DNA of 64,000 bases from Roseivirga echinicomitans (GCF_001592935.1 NZ_LRDB01000001.1:1-64000); one strand, 5' to 3'; shown: positions 44,305-53,814, counted from the first letter of the stretch. Notes: generated by a model not told the origin, from the letters alone. Made by a program: numbers and translations.

Positions 44305-45936
44305 ATGAAGAAGTTTTCTTATTTAGTTCTCATATTGACTTTACTTTGTTCGGTGCAATTAAGCGCACAAAAGGTCAATGAAAAACCAAAGCTTGTAGTC
44401 GGCATTATTGTAGACCAAATGAAGCAAGAATACCTTACCAGATTCTATGATAGCTATGGAGAAGGCGGCTTCAAAAGATTTGTAGAAGAGGGTTTCATGG
44501 CTAGAAATGGGCAATATGATTATGCATATACTGTGACTGGGCCTGGTCATGCTTCGGTATATACAGGTACAACTCCTGCCGTTCACGGTATCGTGAACAA
44601 CAGTTGGTACAGCCGAAGCTTGAAGAGAAGCGTGTATTGTGCTGAAGACACCACTGTCTTGGCCGTGGGTGGATCAGCGAAAAACGGACTAATTTCTCCA
44701 ATTAACCTCTACTCCACTACCATTACAGACGAACTTAAACTGTACACCCAGAGAAAAGGAAAGGTAATTGCCATGTCGATTAAAGACAGAGGCGCTGCTT
44801 TACCTGGAGGTCATTTGTCTGATGGTTCCTATTGGTATGACTCTAGCACTGGTGAATTCATGACTTCTACCTATTACATGAACGATTTGCCTAGCTGGGT
44901 AAAGTCGTTCAACGCGGCTAAGAACGTAGACAAATATTTGAACATGACTTGGGATACGTTTCTCCCTATTGAAAAATACACAGCCAGTGGGCCAGATGAT
45001 TCACCCTACGAATCTGGTTTTAAAGGAAAAGACACTCCTACTTTTCCATATGACTTAAAAACCCTGAGAAAGGACAACGGAAATTTCTCTATGATCTCAA
45101 GCACTCCATTTGGAAATAGTATGCTGACCGATTTAGCTCTTTTAGCTTTGGACGCTGAAAATTTAGGACAAGACAATACACCCGACTTCTTAGCTGTCAG
45201 CTATTCCAGTACTGATTACGTTGGTCATAATTTCGGTCCGCTATCAAAAGAAGTACAGGATACTTATATAAGGCTGGACCGTGAATTGGCCAGACTTTTT
45301 AAAGCACTTGATCAAAAAGTAGGCAAAGGCAATTACACTGTTTTTCTATCTGCTGACCATGCAGTTGCAGAGAATTCAAAACGAATGAAAGACGATGGAT
45401 TCAAAATCGATAATTTAAGTAGTAGAGTAACAAGAAAAGCAGTTACAGATGCACTGAATGCCAAATATGGTGAGAAAGAATGGATTGAGTCATTCTCGAG
45501 TAACATTCATTTGAACCATGATTTGATTGCTGCGGAAGGCGTAGACCTTTATGAGATGCAAACCCTAGTTGCTCAAAAAATGATGGAGCAAGAGGGGGTT
45601 TACATGGCCTTAACTGCTCATGATCTGGTGACGAATAACTATACAAAAAGCATAAAGAACTTAATGCAGAACGCCTTTCATACCAAAGAATCAGGTGATG
45701 TGCTTATAGTGATGGATCCGGGATGGCAAACAGGTGGCAGTAAAGGTACAAGCCATGGTAACCCTTGGACTTATGATACTCACGTGCCTATTTTGTTCTT
45801 CGGCTGGGGAGTTAAGCAAGGAAGCTCGGTTCGCGAAATTCATATTACCGATATTGCTCCAACGATTAGTATGCTATTGAATATGAGGCTTCCAAATGGT
45901 ACCACAGGCACACCAATTCCTGAAATATTTAAGTAG
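44305..45936 (+). CDS. pafA: PafA-type alkaline phosphatase
   Basis: 543 aa, signal peptide to about residue 22. Nucleophile T78 in TVTGPGHAS, N98/N99 in GIVNNSWYSR, and K160/R162 in MSIKDRG. The K-x-R pair corresponds to the phosphate-binding residues of the phosphomonoesterase PafA, not phosphodiesterase NPPs. Zinc ligands D37, D..., and the late HGNPW and DHAVAENSK segments are present. It would release phosphate from organic monoesters in the periplasm, usually without strict Pi repression in Bacteroidota. Co-transcribed with the WG-repeat gene. Confidence 0.9.
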   Translation: MKKFSYLVLILTLLCSVQLSAQKVNEKPKLVVGIIVDQMKQEYLTRFYDSYGEGGFKRFVEEGFMARNGQYDYAYTVTGPGHASVYTGTTPAVHGIVNNSWYSRSLKRSVYCAEDTTVLAVGGSAKNGLISPINLYSTTITDELKLYTQRKGKVIAMSIKDRGAALPGGHLSDGSYWYDSSTGEFMTSTYYMNDLPSWVKSFNAAKNVDKYLNMTWDTFLPIEKYTASGPDDSPYESGFKGKDTPTFPYDLKTLRKDNGNFSMISSTPFGNSMLTDLALLALDAENLGQDNTPDFLAVSYSSTDYVGHNFGPLSKEVQDTYIRLDRELARLFKALDQKVGKGNYTVFLSADHAVAENSKRMKDDGFKIDNLSSRVTRKAVTDALNAKYGEKEWIESFSSNIHLNHDLIAAEGVDLYEMQTLVAQKMMEQEGVYMALTAHDLVTNNYTKSIKNLMQNAFHTKESGDVLIVMDPGWQTGGSKGTSHGNPWTYDTHVPILFFGWGVKQGSSVREIHITDIAPTISMLLNMRLPNGTTGTPIPEIFK

Positions 45937-45958
45937 TAAGGTTAAAGGTTAAATTTAA

Positions 45959-46000
45959 AAATACCCTTAAAGAGATTCACGCTTTAAGGGTATTTTATTT
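45959..46000 (+). terminator. Terminator after pafA
   Basis: Perfect 12-bp stem ATACCCTTAAAG (45961-45972) / CTTTAAGGGTAT (45982-45993), followed by T-rich sequence. Confidence 0.85.
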
Positions 46001-46088
46001 TTAAGGCATAGAATGAATTATCCCACCTTCTTCTCGATTACCTAGCTCATGCGAGAACATTTTAGATAATACCTTACCTCTCCTAAGT

Positions 46089-46979
46089 TCACTTTGAAAT
46101 AGCCTTCTTTTTGTTGGTAATATAGACTCCTACAAAAATAGCCAGCATCCCTATCACTTGCCCTAAGCCTAGATCTTCACCATCCCAAAAACCCCAAACC
46201 AAAGCCACAATTGGGATAAGGTATGTTACGGTACTCGTAAACAATGGATTGGTAATTTGCACCAACTTATTAAAAAGAATCAGCGCTATTGCGGTGCCCA
46301 TAACCCCTAAAAGGGAAATGTAACCAAAGGCCTCTAAAGCACCCTCTTCAGTAGCAAGAGTAACAGAAAAGTCTGTAAAAGTAAGTAGGTAAATACCCGC
46401 CAATGGCCCCATAAATAACAAACTCACAGATGTAATCACTAGCGGTTTTAAATCCGCTAAATAATACTTTATTACATTCAGGTTAATACCATAACAGATG
46501 GTGGCCAAAACAATGAACAGGGCATAAAAATTAATTCCTCGAAGTCCTCCAACGCTACCAGCCGCTAACAGAACCACGGTACCCACAAAGGCAGTGATTA
46601 AGCCAAATGTTTTTCTTTTTGTAATTTCTTGCTTGAAGAAAAGTACGCCCATGATCAAAACAAAAATCGGTGTTAGCGCATTGAGCACACCCGTAACTCC
46701 GCTCGGCAATTGGGTTTGTCCAATGGCAAAAAGGAAGGCCGGGATGAAACTTCCAACCAAGCCAATAATGAAAAGTAGCTTAAGGTGCTTAAATGAGAGC
46801 TTCCCTACCTTCGGAATTGAAATGGGGATAAGAAACAGACAAGCAGCCAAAATGCGCAAAGCACCAACTTCACCAGCATTAAAAACCGAAAGACCTCTCT
46901 TAATAAGAATAAAGGAACTTCCCCAAATCAGGGCAAGAAGGATAAGTAGCGTCCACGCTAAAACGTTTGTATTTTTCAT
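46089..46979 (-). CDS. EamA/DMT family transporter
   Basis: 296 aa with ten transmembrane helices in two EamA repeats. The N-terminus LLILLALIWGSSFILIKRGL and the second-half TYLIPIVALVWGFWDGED are family hallmarks. Drug/metabolite transporters export amino acids, nucleotides or drugs; no substrate can be assigned. It overlaps dusB by 4 bp on the same strand. Confidence 0.9.
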   Translation of the reverse strand: MKNTNVLAWTLLILLALIWGSSFILIKRGLSVFNAGEVGALRILAACLFLIPISIPKVGKLSFKHLKLLFIIGLVGSFIPAFLFAIGQTQLPSGVTGVLNALTPIFVLIMGVLFFKQEITKRKTFGLITAFVGTVVLLAAGSVGGLRGINFYALFIVLATICYGINLNVIKYYLADLKPLVITSVSLLFMGPLAGIYLLTFTDFSVTLATEEGALEAFGYISLLGVMGTAIALILFNKLVQITNPLFTSTVTYLIPIVALVWGFWDGEDLGLGQVIGMLAIFVGVYITNKKKAISK

Positions 46980-47980
46980 TCAACCAAAGCATAAGCATCT
47001 TCGAACACGGCAGAAATCTCATCCAGAATATTAAATAATTCTTCTGGGTTTTCAGATTCAACCAAGCGTGCTCTGTACGGCTTGAAGTTAGGTATTCCCC
47101 TGAAATAATTAGTGTAATGCCTTCTCATTTCAAAGATGCCTTGAAGCTCATTTTTCCATTCCAGCGAAAACTGCAAATGCTTTTTGGCAGTGGCCACTCT
47201 GGTCTTCATATCTGGAGCCGCTAAATGCTCTCCTGTTTTCATGAAATGTTTGATTTCGTTGAAAATCCAAGGATAGCCAATGGCAGCACGGCCAATCATA
47301 ATGCCATCCAGCTCATAGCGATTCCTATAGTCCAATGCCTTTTCTGGAGAATCAATATCTCCATTGCCGAAGATCGGAATATGAATATCGGGATGATGTT
47401 TAACCTCTGCAATTTTAGTCCAATCGGCTTCGCCCTTATACATCTGCGCACGGGTTCTACCATGGATGGTCAAGGCTTGAATACCTACATCTTGCAACCT
47501 TTTGGCTACTTCGAGAATTCTGATGGTGGAATCATCCCAACCCAAACGGGTTTTTACCGTAACTGGCAAGCTTACTTGCTTCACTATTTCGGAAGTCATT
47601 TCCTGCATTTTAGGAATGTCTAGCAAAATACCAGCACCAGCCCCTTTGCATGCCACCTTCTTTACTGGGCAACCATAATTGATGTCTATAATTTCGGGCT
47701 GTGCCGCTTCGGCAATTGAAGCCGCCTCTCTCATCGACTCAATTTTATCTCCAAAAATCTGAATACCTATAGGGCGTTCATAATCGTAGATGTCGAGTTT
47801 CTGCACACTTTTTTCCGCATTCCGAATTAAGCCTTCCGAAGAAATAAACTCTGTATACATCAGGTCTGCCCCGTTTTCTTTGCATACGGCCCTGAAAGGA
47901 GGATCGCTTACATCCTCCATCGGTGCTAATAGCAACGGAAATATACCTAATTCTATGTTCCCAATTTTAACCATGCCCAT
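46976..47980 (-). CDS. dusB: tRNA-dihydrouridine synthase B
   Basis: 334 aa. FMN-binding TIM barrel: LAPMEDVSDPPFRAVC, catalytic C104 in INYGCPVKKVACKGAGAG, TVKTRLGWD, ALTIHGRTRAQMY and GIMIGRAAIGYPW. It reduces uridine in the tRNA D-loop. A C-terminal helical domain (about 250-334) recognises tRNA. An alternative ATG lies two codons in. Its 3' end overlaps the EamA gene. It is divergent from the CPBP gene with 29 bp between starts. Confidence 0.95.
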   Translation of the reverse strand: MGMVKIGNIELGIFPLLLAPMEDVSDPPFRAVCKENGADLMYTEFISSEGLIRNAEKSVQKLDIYDYERPIGIQIFGDKIESMREAASIAEAAQPEIIDINYGCPVKKVACKGAGAGILLDIPKMQEMTSEIVKQVSLPVTVKTRLGWDDSTIRILEVAKRLQDVGIQALTIHGRTRAQMYKGEADWTKIAEVKHHPDIHIPIFGNGDIDSPEKALDYRNRYELDGIMIGRAAIGYPWIFNEIKHFMKTGEHLAAPDMKTRVATAKKHLQFSLEWKNELQGIFEMRRHYTNYFRGIPNFKPYRARLVESENPEELFNILDEISAVFEDAYALVE

Positions 47981-47992
47981 TTCGAAAAATCG

Positions 47993-48004
47993 CGTAAATT
48001 TACG
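47993..48004. promoter_or_regulatory. 12-bp palindrome in the dusB/CPBP divergent region
   Basis: CGTAAATTTACG is perfectly palindromic. TAAATTTA within it is a one-mismatch -7 box on both strands, so it may serve as overlapping divergent -7 elements or as an operator. Confidence 0.35.
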
Positions 48005-48009
48005 TCATT

Positions 48010-49020
48010 ATGGCGAGAATCGACAATGGGATTAACATTTCCTTGAGAGGGGAAAGAGTAGACGTAATTAAAGAACTCGAAGACGGAGAAATAACCACCG
48101 TTACTACTTACAATGAGAGCCCTCAGCGGACTTTCTGGGTAGTATTTGGCCTTTTGTTTGCTGGCTTTTTTGTTGGCCAATTTGCAGCCACAATTGCGAT
48201 ACTAATTTTTGTGCTGGCCAATGGCGGAGGGATGGATGCTTTAGCAGACCCTACAGCCATGTTCGAGCTTATAGGCCAATCGCCACTTCTTATTTCTCAA
48301 TCGCTTTATACCGTAGTGTTCACTTTTTTAGTGCCTTGGTTTTACATGAAAAACCTAGCACGAAAGCCCATGAATGTTGTTTTTGGTGAATCCAAAACCG
48401 AGTCTCTACCTTTAGCTTTGGCCGTTTTTGTTACAATCGCCTTTGTGCTTGTCAATGGTTTCATCATTGAATGGAATGAGAACATACAGCTTCCTGAGTT
48501 TATGGCAGGCTTCGAAAGGCTTGCCCGTCAGATGGAGGATTCCATGAAGGAAACCACTGAGATGTTTACCACCTTCGATAGCTTCGGTACATTTCTATTG
48601 GCCTTCGTTGTGGTTGCCATTCTCCCTGGAATAGGCGAAGAACTTCTGTTCAGAGGCCTCTTGCAAAACTCATTGCATCGATGGTCAAAAAATGCACATC
48701 TCGCCATTTGGGTTTCGGCATTCATATTTTCAGCCATCCACATGCAATTCTATGGCCTTTTCCCACGCATGGTGCTCGGAGCACTATTTGGCTACTTATA
48801 TCTATGGTCTGGTAATCTTTGGTACCCTATTATTGCCCATATCACCAATAATGGTTTTGCGCTTATTGTAGCTTATATGTATCAGGCTGAAGTAACTGAG
48901 ATTAACCCTGATGAACCCGATTCGGTACCCGGCTATGCTGGAATAGTTGCACTGATAGTAGTTTCCTTTTTACTGTTCATATTCAGAAATCACTACCTTA
49001 AACCAAAATCAATAAGATGA
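48010..49020 (+). CDS. CPBP family intramembrane glutamic protease
   Basis: 336 aa with about seven to eight transmembrane helices. Motif 1 EELLFR (E210, E211, R215), motif 2 FSAIHM (H244) and motif 3 HITN (H277, N280) are all intact. The family includes Rce1-like proteases and bacterial immunity or prenyl-processing proteins; the substrate is unknown. It overlaps the DUF2007 gene by 4 bp and begins an operon with DUF2007 and cdsA. Confidence 0.9.
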   Translation: MARIDNGINISLRGERVDVIKELEDGEITTVTTYNESPQRTFWVVFGLLFAGFFVGQFAATIAILIFVLANGGGMDALADPTAMFELIGQSPLLISQSLYTVVFTFLVPWFYMKNLARKPMNVVFGESKTESLPLALAVFVTIAFVLVNGFIIEWNENIQLPEFMAGFERLARQMEDSMKETTEMFTTFDSFGTFLLAFVVVAILPGIGEELLFRGLLQNSLHRWSKNAHLAIWVSAFIFSAIHMQFYGLFPRMVLGALFGYLYLWSGNLWYPIIAHITNNGFALIVAYMYQAEVTEINPDEPDSVPGYAGIVALIVVSFLLFIFRNHYLKPKSIR

Positions 49021-49220
49021 GCAATTGGAACTCAGTTTTTAAAACCAGCATACAACACCAAGCCGAAATAGTCAAAGATGTATTGTTAGATAACAATATT
49101 GAAGCAGTGCTTCTCAATCAAAAGGACTCTTCATATCATTTCGGAAGTATGGAAGTAAAAGTGGAACAATCTAATGTGATTAAAGCGCTAAAGATTATTG
49201 GAGACTTGGACTTTAGCTAA
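49017..49220 (+). CDS. DUF2007 small protein
   Basis: 67 aa. WNSVFKTSIQHQAEIVKDVL and LDNNIEAVLLNQKDSSYHFG, with a short strand VEVKVEQ-like part, give the DUF2007 (putative signal-transducing, PII-like fold) pattern. ATGA overlap with the CPBP gene and 2-bp gap to cdsA indicate a single transcript. Role unknown; perhaps it modulates a membrane neighbour (inference). Confidence 0.85.
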   Translation: MSNWNSVFKTSIQHQAEIVKDVLLDNNIEAVLLNQKDSSYHFGSMEVKVEQSNVIKALKIIGDLDFS

Positions 49221-49222
49221 TT

Positions 49223-50035
49223 ATGAGCAACCTCTTATTAAGAATTATCACTGGTATTATTGGAGTTTCTTTGATTATAGCGGGCATAGTCTTTAGTTCA
49301 TGGACTTTCGCATTGATTTTTTTAGGCATCATGATTCTCACCCTTCGAGAATTTTATGGCTTGATAGTCGCCTCGGGTAATACGCCTTTTAAAATCTGGG
49401 GATCGTTTTTTAGTGTTTGCCTTTTTATCTTGGTACACCTTGCTTCAGCAGGAATTATAGATACCAAGTACCTCTGGATATTACCTTCTTTATTGGTCAT
49501 CTGTTTTATGTTTGCCCTTTACAAGCAAAAAACGCATCACCCAATTATTTCTTTAGGACTTACTTTATTTGGTGTAATCTATATCGCTTTCCCCATGAGT
49601 ATGTCGAATTTGATTGTGTTCAAAAACGAATCCTATCAATACGCCTTAATCATTGGAGTACTTATAGCCCAATGGGCAAACGACTCTGGTGCCTATTTTG
49701 TAGGCAAGAGTATGGGCAGAACAAAATTATTTGAAAGTGTTTCTCCTAACAAAACATGGGAAGGTACCATTGGCGGTACACTCATTTCCTTAGGCGTTAT
49801 CTATATCTGGAGTTTATACTTTACCGACCTTACCACAATTGAGTGGCTAGGCCTTTCAATAATTGTGAGTGTTTTCGGCAGTTATGGTGATTTAATTGAG
49901 TCGTTATTCAAGCGACATTTAGCCATTAAAGATTCTGGGAGCGTACTTCCAGGGCATGGCGGCTTTCTCGATAGATTTGATGGACTACTGTTCGCACTTC
50001 CGTTCGTTACGCTATACTTGATGGTCATCACATAA
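49223..50035 (+). CDS. cdsA: Phosphatidate cytidylyltransferase
   Basis: 270 aa with seven to eight membrane helices. The CdsA signature ESLFKRHLAIKDSGSVLPGH continues GGFLDRFDG at the C-terminal half, with the metal-binding D in DRFD; also SPNKTWEGTIGG. It makes CDP-diacylglycerol from CTP and phosphatidate, feeding PE synthesis by the Pss and Psd steps. psd lies 1.4 kb downstream in the same direction. Confidence 0.95.
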   Translation: MSNLLLRIITGIIGVSLIIAGIVFSSWTFALIFLGIMILTLREFYGLIVASGNTPFKIWGSFFSVCLFILVHLASAGIIDTKYLWILPSLLVICFMFALYKQKTHHPIISLGLTLFGVIYIAFPMSMSNLIVFKNESYQYALIIGVLIAQWANDSGAYFVGKSMGRTKLFESVSPNKTWEGTIGGTLISLGVIYIWSLYFTDLTTIEWLGLSIIVSVFGSYGDLIESLFKRHLAIKDSGSVLPGHGGFLDRFDGLLFALPFVTLYLMVIT

Positions 50036-50084
50036 TATCTTAAATAAGCATCAAGTATTAGGGCGTATTACCTTAAAATTTCAT

Positions 50085-50092
50085 TAATTTTG
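50085..50092 (+). promoter_or_regulatory. Candidate -7 box of the glutamate dehydrogenase gene
   Basis: TAATTTTG, full match to TAnnTTTG, 31 bp before the ATG at 50124. No good -33 element. Confidence 0.45.
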
Positions 50093-50123
50093 CCCAAGTT
50101 TTTAAACAAAGATAGATTTCTCT

Positions 50124-51401
50124 ATGGGTTACATTGAACCGGCTCCAATTAAGGATAAGGCTAATCCTTTCGAGTCAATGATGTCCAGATTCAACATTGC
50201 TGCTGAAGCACTCGGATTGGACGAGCAAGTATATAACGTGCTCAAATCTCCTTCAAAACAAGTCTCTGTGTCACTTCCAATCACTATGGATAATGGCTCT
50301 ATTCGCGTTTTTGAAGGTCACAGGGTAATTCATTCGAATATCCTAGGACCATCAAAAGGCGGTGTTAGATACGCCATGGACGTACACATTGACGAAGTAA
50401 AGGCACTCGCTGCATGGATGACATGGAAGTGTGCCGTTGTAGACATCCCCTATGGTGGTGCCAAAGGCGGCATCAAATGTAATCCGAGAGAGATGTCAGC
50501 TGGTGAAATCGAAAGATTAACTAGAGCGTACACCAATGCCATGCTTGATGTTTTCGGTCCAGACAGAGATATCCCAGCACCAGATATGGGAACAGGACCA
50601 AGAGAAATGGCTTGGATGATGGACGAATACTCTAGAGCACATGGCATGACAGTAAATGCTATGGTTACTGGAAAACCATTAGTGCTTGGTGGTTCATTGG
50701 GTAGAACTGAAGCCACTGGTCGTGGTGTAATGGTATCTGCTTTGGCCGCCATGGAAAAATTAAATATCAATCCTTATCATGCAACTGTAGCTGTACAAGG
50801 TTTTGGTAATGTAGGTTCTCACGCGGCTCTACTTCTTGAAGAAAGAGGCGCTACTATTATTGCGGTAAGTGATATTTCTGGTGCATACTACAACGAAAAG
50901 GGAATTAATATAAAGGCAGCTGTTGCTTACCGCGATGGCAATAACGGTACATTAGAGGGCTTCAAAGGAGCTGAACTAATGGACAATGCCGCTGAACTGT
51001 TGATTCTAAAAGTAGATGTACTTGTTCCGGCTGCAGTAGAGGATGTAATCCACTCTGGTAACGTAGACAAAGTACAGGCAAAACTTATTGTTGAAGGTGC
51101 TAATGGCCCAACTTCTGCCGAAGCGGATAAAATTATCAACGAAAAAGGGATCATGGTTGCGCCAGACATTTTAGCGAATGCTGGTGGTGTAACTGTATCA
51201 TACTTTGAGTGGGTACAAAACCGTTTAGGTTATAAGTGGACACGTGAAAGAGTAAACAGAAGGTCTGACAGGATCATGAAAGATGCTTTCGAAAAAGTGT
51301 ATGAAACATCGCTTAAATATAATGTACCGATGCGTATTGCAGCCTACATTGTCGCGATTGATAAAGTTGCTTCTACCTATAAATACAGAGGTGGTTTCTA
51401 A
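50124..51401 (+). CDS. Glu/Leu/Phe/Val dehydrogenase (glutamate dehydrogenase type)
   Basis: 425 aa. Catalytic K114 in PYGGAKGGI and the preceding K102 in TWKCAV, substrate-binding GPSKGGVRY, D in PAPDMGTGP, and the NAD-type motif VQGFGNVGSHAA. Length and motif fit NAD(H)-type glutamate dehydrogenases. It interconverts glutamate and 2-oxoglutarate, most likely glutamate catabolism. Leucine dehydrogenase is less likely because those are about 360 aa. Confidence 0.93.
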   Translation: MGYIEPAPIKDKANPFESMMSRFNIAAEALGLDEQVYNVLKSPSKQVSVSLPITMDNGSIRVFEGHRVIHSNILGPSKGGVRYAMDVHIDEVKALAAWMTWKCAVVDIPYGGAKGGIKCNPREMSAGEIERLTRAYTNAMLDVFGPDRDIPAPDMGTGPREMAWMMDEYSRAHGMTVNAMVTGKPLVLGGSLGRTEATGRGVMVSALAAMEKLNINPYHATVAVQGFGNVGSHAALLLEERGATIIAVSDISGAYYNEKGINIKAAVAYRDGNNGTLEGFKGAELMDNAAELLILKVDVLVPAAVEDVIHSGNVDKVQAKLIVEGANGPTSAEADKIINEKGIMVAPDILANAGGVTVSYFEWVQNRLGYKWTRERVNRRSDRIMKDAFEKVYETSLKYNVPMRIAAYIVAIDKVASTYKYRGGF

Positions 51402-51416
51402 CCAGAAAATTAGTTA

Positions 51417-52079
51417 ATGAATATTCATAAAGAAGGAAGAGCACTGCTAGCAGTGCTCTTTTCCATATTATTAGGTTTAAACTTAGGACTGTTCTTTTTA
51501 TTGAACATTCCTTCTCACTGGACTGGAATTATTGGTGCCATCAGCCTAATTCTGTTCCTGTTCTTCCTTCAATTCTTTCGAAATCCATCTCGAAAAATTG
51601 AGATGAATGATAAACAAATTTTAGCTCCAGCCGATGGTAAAATAGTGGTGATTGAAAAAACCACGGAAGACGAATACTTTAGAGGAAAGGAAAGAATTCA
51701 GGTTTCAATATTTATGTCACCAATTAACGTGCACGTAAATAGAAACCCCGTTACTGGCCTGATCAAGTATTTCAAGTACCATGAAGGCAAGTACTTGGTG
51801 GCTTGGCACCCAAAATCAAGCACGGAAAATGAAAGAACTACTTTGGTGTATCAAATCCATAAAGGGGTAGAAATTCTAGTCCGTCAAATTGCTGGCGCAG
51901 CTGCACGTAGAATTAAGTGCTACGTACAAGAAAACCAGTCTGTGATTCAAGGTAAGGAGTTCGGCTTTATCAAATTTGGATCAAGAGTCGACCTTTTCTT
52001 ACCGCTCGATGCAGTAGTAAAGGTGGAGATTGGACAAGTAACCCAAGGCGGACAAACCATAATTGCGGAGTTGGCTTAA
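51417..52079 (+). CDS. psd: Phosphatidylserine decarboxylase (short, archaeal-type)
   Basis: 220 aa. Two N-terminal helices (about 10-50), core with PADGKIVVIEK and MSPINVHVNRNP, and self-cleavage site G188-S189 in GFIKFGSRVD, which forms the pyruvoyl group. It decarboxylates phosphatidylserine to phosphatidylethanolamine in the inner membrane. Gap to the dehydrogenase is 15 bp. No pssA is in this window. Converges on the GAF gene with overlapping stops (TTAA). Confidence 0.93.
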   Translation: MNIHKEGRALLAVLFSILLGLNLGLFFLLNIPSHWTGIIGAISLILFLFFLQFFRNPSRKIEMNDKQILAPADGKIVVIEKTTEDEYFRGKERIQVSIFMSPINVHVNRNPVTGLIKYFKYHEGKYLVAWHPKSSTENERTTLVYQIHKGVEILVRQIAGAAARRIKCYVQENQSVIQGKEFGFIKFGSRVDLFLPLDAVVKVEIGQVTQGGQTIIAELA

Positions 52080-52558
52080 ATTAAGCCTTCAATTATCTGC
52101 ATTAACTTCTCTAAATGTAGCTGATCAACTTCATCAAAATCGTTGAATTGGTCCGAGTCCACGTCAAGAATTAAGTTGACTTCCCCGTTTTTCATGGCAG
52201 GTAATACTATTTCCGATTTGGAAGCAGAACTGCAAGCAATGTGACCGGGGAATTCATCTACATTCTGAACCACAATGGTCTTTGCTGTTTCCCAGCTTGT
52301 GCCACAAACTCCTTTTCCTTTACGAATACGAGTACAAGCAATTGGCCCTTGGAAGGGGCCCAACACCAATTCGTCTTCTTTTACCAAGTAGAAACCCACC
52401 CAAAAGAAACCCATACCATACTTTAAGGCAGAAGCAATATTGGCCAAATTAGCCGTTTGGTCTGGCTCGCCAGTTACCAACGCTTCAATTTGCGGAATTA
52501 GCGTTTCGTATTTTTCTGCTTTGCTTAAATCGTTCGAGATGATAAGTTCTTCGGCCAT
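52076..52558 (-). CDS. GAF-domain free methionine (R)-sulfoxide reductase
   Basis: 160 aa. A GAF fold with three conserved cysteines C75, C85 and C109 in GPIACTR, GVCGTSW and HIACSSASK. This is the fRMsr arrangement, which reduces free methionine-R-sulfoxide in the cytosol as an oxidative repair. Other GAF proteins lack the triad. Its stop codon overlaps that of psd on the opposite strand. Confidence 0.9.
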   Translation of the reverse strand: MAEELIISNDLSKAEKYETLIPQIEALVTGEPDQTANLANIASALKYGMGFFWVGFYLVKEDELVLGPFQGPIACTRIRKGKGVCGTSWETAKTIVVQNVDEFPGHIACSSASKSEIVLPAMKNGEVNLILDVDSDQFNDFDEVDQLHLEKLMQIIEGLI

Positions 52559-52611
52559 AATTTTAATTCTGAATTGCGAATTTAAAAGAGAATTGTGTGA
52601 ATGTTGGTTCC

Positions 52612-53640
52612 TTAATGCCGGTAAATTTTAAGCACATCGGTTTGCAGTTGAATAGTTTCTGCGGACGCATCTTTTAGACTTGGCGCCATAATGCCTTCAT
52701 TGAATAATACTGGACATTCAAACACACGTGCCTCGTCCCATAAACCCAAAGCCATTAAAGAATTGAGCAAGAAGCTTCCTCCTTCCACTAAAACAGATTG
52801 CACTTTGCGCTCATACAAATCTGCAAGTATATTTTGGAGAAAGTCTTTCTCACCAATTTCAACAAAGTTGAGATGCTCTTTCTCCTCAGTCTTTACTGTA
52901 TTGTAAACAATGGTCGGCAAGCTTCCATCAAACAAGTTGAGGTCAGTGGGTAAGCGCAGATGCCTGTCGATGACCAAACGAAGCGGTGACTCACCATGCC
53001 AATCGCGAACATCGAGTCTGGGGTTGTCATATTGAGCCGTATTGGTGCCTACTAGAATGGCATCTTCTTCCGCCCGCCATTGGTGCACCATCATTCTAGA
53101 TTGTTCACTGCTGATCCATTTGCTGTCAAAATTATTACGAGCCATAAAGCCATCAGCCGTTTGCGCCCACTTCAGTAAAATATAGGGACGTTTCTTTTCA
53201 ATCATGGTGAAAAACCTTCGGTTCAGGTTTCTCGCGGCTGACTCCAAAACCCCAATGCTTACTTCGATTCCAGCACCTTTTAGTTTCTGAACGCCTTTGC
53301 CTCCAACAAGTGGATTGGTATCCATAGAGGCAATCACCACTTTCTTTATCTTTTTGGTTACTAATAAATCGGCACAAGGCGGAGTTCGACCAAAGTGTGC
53401 ACAGGGTTCAAGAGTAACGTAACAGGTACTTTCAGGAAGAAGATCAGGATTCGTTACGGAATTGATCGCATTTACTTCGGCATGCGGACCACCATATTTT
53501 TGATGATAACCTTCCCCAATGATCGTATTGTTATGGACGATCACGCAGCCCACCATGGGATTCGGACTGACATGACCTCGCCCTAATTCGGCTAAATCTA
53601 GTGCGCGCTGCATCCATTTTAAATCTTGCTTATCCTCCAC
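52612..53640 (-). CDS. ribD: Bifunctional riboflavin biosynthesis deaminase/reductase
   Basis: 342 aa. N-terminal CMP/dCMP-deaminase fold with Zn ligands H53, C80 and C89 (GPHAEVN, LEPCAHFGRTPPC) and C-terminal RibD reductase domain (about 150-342, LKWAQTADGFMA and LVEGGSFL). It converts the GTP cyclohydrolase product to the pyrimidine precursor of riboflavin. Both domains are complete. It is divergent from prmC with 174 bp between. Confidence 0.95.
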   Translation of the reverse strand: MEDKQDLKWMQRALDLAELGRGHVSPNPMVGCVIVHNNTIIGEGYHQKYGGPHAEVNAINSVTNPDLLPESTCYVTLEPCAHFGRTPPCADLLVTKKIKKVVIASMDTNPLVGGKGVQKLKGAGIEVSIGVLESAARNLNRRFFTMIEKKRPYILLKWAQTADGFMARNNFDSKWISSEQSRMMVHQWRAEEDAILVGTNTAQYDNPRLDVRDWHGESPLRLVIDRHLRLPTDLNLFDGSLPTIVYNTVKTEEKEHLNFVEIGEKDFLQNILADLYERKVQSVLVEGGSFLLNSLMALGLWDEARVFECPVLFNEGIMAPSLKDASAETIQLQTDVLKIYRH

Positions 53641-53694
53641 CCGCGCAATTTAGCGAATACACCATACTATTCCTTGTCCCTTATTCAATTGACT

Positions 53695-53776
53695 GAACCC
53701 TCCAAAAGTTCTTCCTTCGACTTCAAGAATAGTGATTTACTCCTGTCAATATAATTACATCAAATTTGGAGGGTTC
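53695..53776. repeat. Long-range inverted repeat in the ribD/prmC region
   Basis: GAACCCTCCAAA (53695-53706) and TTTGGAGGGTTC (53765-53776) are perfect 12-bp arms around 58 bp. The arm TTTGGAGGGTT also occurs at 60187-60197 and a shorter form at 18287-18298, so it looks like a dispersed repeat. Confidence 0.5.
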
Positions 53777-53814
53777 GCTAACCCACAAACAAATCCTTCT
53801 CACTACTTTTGCTT

